64,000 nt of DNA from Anaeromicropila herbilytica. Lineage in GTDB: Bacteria > Bacillota > Clostridia > Lachnospirales > Lachnospiraceae. Position 1 is the first letter of the stretch. Each line of letters opens with the position of its first letter. The stretch spans positions 3,263,001-3,327,000 of the forward strand of contig NZ_AP024169.1 in NCBI RefSeq assembly GCF_016591975.1. The letters run 5' to 3'. The position numbers were made by a program, and so were the translations under genes. A model generated the notes under the pieces. It was given only the letters and a program-made list of their open reading frames with translations. It was not told the origin of the DNA and did no database searches. Below, one piece after another: positions 61,327 through 64,000 of this stretch.

Positions 61327-61359
61327 ATTAAATTAACTATAAAATACTATTCCTTAACT

Positions 61360-62229
61360 TTAGGCATTAGCTTTCTTTAAACTAACTCTTTTAAAAATGA
61401 TAATTCCACTAGCAACAATGAATAGAAATACTGAAAGTATTTGTGAAACGGCTATATTAGTTCCCCAAAATAGTAATTGATCTGTTCTTAATCCTTCAAT
61501 CCATGCTCTTCCAAGGCCATAACCAGCTAGATATAACAGAATCATCTCACCATCAAATTTCTTATGTTTCGTATAAATCAATAATATAACTAACAAACAA
61601 AGATTCCAGAGTGATTCATACAGAAAAGTTGGATGAACCTGTATATATTCTACACCATTTACCACCTTGATATGATTTAATAGATCAGTTGTTATATTGC
61701 TTGAAGCAACGTCTGATTTTCTTAATTGCATCGCTAAAAGGTTATTCGTGTAACCACCGAACGCTTCTCGGTTAAAGAAATTCCCCCATCTACCAATAAT
61801 CTGACCAGTAACTAATCCTACACATGCAGTATCTGCTAATAATCCCACGGATATTTTCTTAATCTTAGAATAAACAATTGCACAGATAACTGCTGTTATT
61901 ACACCACCATAGATAGCCAAGCCGCCACCCCTGATATTGAATACCTGTAATAAATCATTCTTATATTCGTCCCAAGCAAATATTACATAATATAATCTAG
62001 CTCCAATAACTGATAAAATTATTGCATATAATGCAAAGTCTAGATAAATATCTGGATCTTGTCCTGTTCTTTTTGCTTGTCTTTCCACAACTAGATAACC
62101 AGCAACCATACCAAAAGCAATTATCATTCCATAGAATGCAATATCTATACCAAATAGCGTAATGCCTTTGGGTATACCCTGTAATTCAATTCCTAGATTC
62201 GGAAATCTTATTCCTGCAATTAAATACAT
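61360..62229 (-). CDS. lgt: Prolipoprotein diacylglyceryl transferase Lgt
   Basis: A 289-residue membrane enzyme with seven helices that moves diacylglycerol from phosphatidylglycerol to the cysteine of prolipoproteins. The Lgt signature is IIGRWGNFFNREAFGG, with the earlier IRGGGLAIYGGVI and the later HPTFLYESLWNL. The length is typical. The ATG follows AAAGGGCAGGA at a somewhat wide spacing. It stands alone between a terminator of ychF and its own terminator. Confidence 0.96.
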   Translation of the reverse strand: MYLIAGIRFPNLGIELQGIPKGITLFGIDIAFYGMIIAFGMVAGYLVVERQAKRTGQDPDIYLDFALYAIILSVIGARLYYVIFAWDEYKNDLLQVFNIRGGGLAIYGGVITAVICAIVYSKIKKISVGLLADTACVGLVTGQIIGRWGNFFNREAFGGYTNNLLAMQLRKSDVASSNITTDLLNHIKVVNGVEYIQVHPTFLYESLWNLCLLVILLIYTKHKKFDGEMILLYLAGYGLGRAWIEGLRTDQLLFWGTNIAVSQILSVFLFIVASGIIIFKRVSLKKANA

Positions 62230-62379
62230 AATATGAATCCTGCCCTTTCCTATTACTAATTAAATGTAATATAAATAAAATTGTTCCATTTACATTTAAT
62301 ATTGCTAAGAGTTCCAAAAGTCTTTCTCAACATTCACTTAATAACCAAAATAAGACTTTTGATACTAATATCCCTTGAT

Positions 62380-62427
62380 GAAAAGGAAAGGAAGATAGTG
62401 ATTAACTATTAATTTCCTTTCCTTTTC
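62380..62427 (-). terminator. Terminator-like hairpin after ychF
   Basis: A perfect 14-bp stem, GAAAAGGAAAGGAA (62380-62393) and its complement (62414-62427), with a smaller hairpin in the loop. On the minus strand it ends in CCUUUUCAUC. A second inverted repeat, CAAAAGTCTT (62315-62324 and 62352-62361), lies behind it. Confidence 0.7.
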
Positions 62428-62470
62428 TAGATTATTTATATTTAATTATGAAATAAAGAACTAGTAATCC

Positions 62471-63568
62471 CTAAACATTGAAACGGAATAAAATAACATC
62501 TCCATCTTGAACAACATATTCTTTACCTTCTGAACGAACTAGACCCTTATCCTTTGCAGCATTATAACTACCACATTCCGTTAAATTTTGAAAACTAACT
62601 ACTTCTGCACGAATGAATCCTCTTTCAAAATCAGTGTGAATCTTACCAGCTGCTCCTGGTGCTTTCGTACCTTTTGTAATTGTCCATGCTCTAGTCTCTT
62701 GTGGTCCAGCTGTTAAATAACTAATTAATCCTAGAAGTCGATAACTTGCACGAATAAGTTTTTCCAAACCTGATTCTTTGATTCCTAAATCTTCAAGGAA
62801 CATTTTCTTCTCATCTTCTTCTAATTCTGCCATCTCTTGTTCAATTTGTGCACAGATAACAAAAACTTCTGAGTTCTCACCTTTTGCAAAATCTCTAACT
62901 TTAGCAACATTAGCATTATTTACTGCGTCGTCAGCCAAATCATCTTCTAATACATTTGCAGCATAGATTACTGGTTTATAAGTTAATAGATTATAACTTT
63001 CTAATAAAGCCAATTCTTCTTCATCGTCTGTATCAAAACCTTTTGCTAGTTTCCCATCTTCTAAATACGCTTTGACTCTTTCTAATAATTCAACTTCTTT
63101 TGCTAATGCTTTATCGTTTTTCGCACCTTTTGATGCTCTTTGCATTCTTCTGTCGATTACTTCAATGTCAGAAAAAATAAGTTCTAGATTAATTGTCTCA
63201 ATATCTCTTAATGGATCAATAGAACCATCTACGTGAATAATATTACTGTCTTCAAAACATCTTACAACATGAACAATTGCATCAACTTCACGAATATTTG
63301 CTAAGAATTGATTTCCTAATCCTTCTCCTTTTGAAGCTCCTTTTACTAAGCCTGCAATATCAACAAATTCAATAGCTGCTGGTAAGATTTTTTGTGAATT
63401 ATATAAATTAGCTAAAGCTTGTAATCTTTCATCTGGTACTGAAACAATCCCTACATTAGGATCAATTGTACAGAATGGATAATTTGCTGATTCAGCTCCT
63501 GCTTTTGTAATAGAATTGAACAATGTACTTTTACCTACATTGGGTAAACCTACGATTCCTAATTTCAT
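62471..63568 (-). CDS. ychF: Ribosome-binding ATPase YchF
   Basis: A 365-residue Obg-related P-loop protein. G1 is GLPNVGKST (residues 6-14), G3 is DIAGLVKGAS, and the position of the NKxD motif reads YAANVLEDD, as in YchF/OLA1 that prefer ATP. A coiled coil (about 130-205) and a C-terminal TGS domain (about 280-365, with AWTITKGTKAPGAAGKIHTD) are present. It binds ribosomes and affects stress responses. It starts MKLGIVGLPN behind AAAGGAAG. Confidence 0.97.
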   Translation of the reverse strand: MKLGIVGLPNVGKSTLFNSITKAGAESANYPFCTIDPNVGIVSVPDERLQALANLYNSQKILPAAIEFVDIAGLVKGASKGEGLGNQFLANIREVDAIVHVVRCFEDSNIIHVDGSIDPLRDIETINLELIFSDIEVIDRRMQRASKGAKNDKALAKEVELLERVKAYLEDGKLAKGFDTDDEEELALLESYNLLTYKPVIYAANVLEDDLADDAVNNANVAKVRDFAKGENSEVFVICAQIEQEMAELEEDEKKMFLEDLGIKESGLEKLIRASYRLLGLISYLTAGPQETRAWTITKGTKAPGAAGKIHTDFERGFIRAEVVSFQNLTECGSYNAAKDKGLVRSEGKEYVVQDGDVILFRFNV

Positions 63569-63717
63569 TTGTGTCTTCCTTTCAAGGTTTATTTATTTCA
63601 TAGAATTAGAGTATCAAAAAAAATCTAATTCTATTATTTTCATTATTTTACTCGCATTAACACAATGCATTTTAACATATTAATAAAAAAATGGAAAGAT
63701 AAATTTTACTTATCAAG

Positions 63718-64000
63718 TCAGTCTTTTGACTCTACAACAATTAAGATTCCACTCTTTATCAGAATATCTCCATATTCGTCTTCTAATTCATTACTTACTC
63801 CAAGGCTATCGCCAATAATCAATGTCCTATCTTGAAGTGGATATTTAAACCCCTCTAAAGATACCCCCTCAACCTTCTCTGTAAGTGGTAAAAGCGATAT
63901 ATATTTGCCATATTGTTTTAGTTTTTCAATTTTGATACTATTTCTATGCAAACCGTCCATAAGATATATTTTATTATGATGATCGATAATGGTTGCTTCT
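63718..64000 (-). CDS. thiN: Thiamine pyrophosphokinase, C-terminal part
   Basis: The last 93 or so residues of a gene that enters from the right edge. The sequence KYISLLPLTEKVEGVSLEGF, KYPLQDRTLIIGDSLGVSNE and SGILIVVESKD matches the C-terminal beta domain of thiamine pyrophosphokinase, which turns thiamine to its diphosphate with ATP. An internal ATG at 63958-63960 is not the start, since the frame continues to the edge with IIDHHNKIYL. A weak hairpin with a T tract (63684-63714, plus-strand reading) follows. The catalytic Rossmann part is outside the window. Confidence 0.85.
   Translation of the reverse strand, partial: EATIIDHHNKIYLMDGLHRNSIKIEKLKQYGKYISLLPLTEKVEGVSLEGFKYPLQDRTLIIGDSLGVSNELEDEYGDILIKSGILIVVESKD

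Overview
The window comes from a low-GC, spore-forming, motile Firmicute. The full sporulation sigma set sigE/spoIIGA/sigG, a Bacillus-style fla/che operon (CheC, CheD, FliY, SigD) and the gene order point to a clostridium of the Lachnospiraceae type, something like Lachnoclostridium phytofermentans. That species guess is from general knowledge, not a search. Every gene I can support, about 60, lies on the minus strand, so the window is one co-oriented block read from right to left. No tRNA, rRNA, CRISPR array, insertion sequence or prophage was seen.

From right to left (direction of transcription): the C-terminal end of thiamine pyrophosphokinase (thiN); ychF; lgt; two paralogous chemoreceptors, each with a terminator and one with a clear sigma-D promoter; then the division/cell-wall cluster mraZ-rsmH-ftsL-pbpB-spoVD-mraY-murD-ftsW/spoVE-murA-divIB-ftsZ. 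The cluster starts from a promoter followed by four to five MraZ boxes and ends at an intrinsic terminator. murE, murF, murG and murB are not in it. Next is the sporulation module spoIIGA-sigE-sigG, with a Spo0A box on a promoter of unusually long spacing. Then come ymxH-like, nrdR, comM/yifB, dprA, topA and codY.

From 31898 to the left edge runs a single large fla/che operon of about 36 genes: flgB, flgC, fliE, fliF, fliG, fliH, fliI, fliJ, ylxF/motE-like, fliK, flgD, a TIGR02530-type gene, flgE, flbD, fliL, fliM, fliY, cheY, fliO, fliP, fliQ, fliR, flhB, flhA, flhF, flhG, a PilZ gene, cheB, cheA, cheW, cheC, cheD, a small membrane protein, sigD, fapA and a partial small conserved gene. It starts from a sigma-A-like promoter just behind the codY terminator. 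It encodes the basal body, the type III export apparatus, hook and hook cap, the switch, flagellar placement GTPase/ATPase, the chemotaxis core and the late-gene sigma factor. SigD made here would in turn read the chemoreceptor promoter at 58760-58787.

The window contains mostly well-known families. The less-described material is in small proteins inside the operon (87-residue membrane protein, the partial gene at the edge, the TIGR02530-type protein), in the structured spacers (a chain of hairpins between flgE and flbD, a large palindrome between mraY and murD), and in an 18-bp tandem repeat that copies the last codons and stop of fapA several times. I did not find an obviously new defence or biosynthetic system. 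Many starts were chosen by ribosome binding site and family alignment, so several genes use TTG or GTG.
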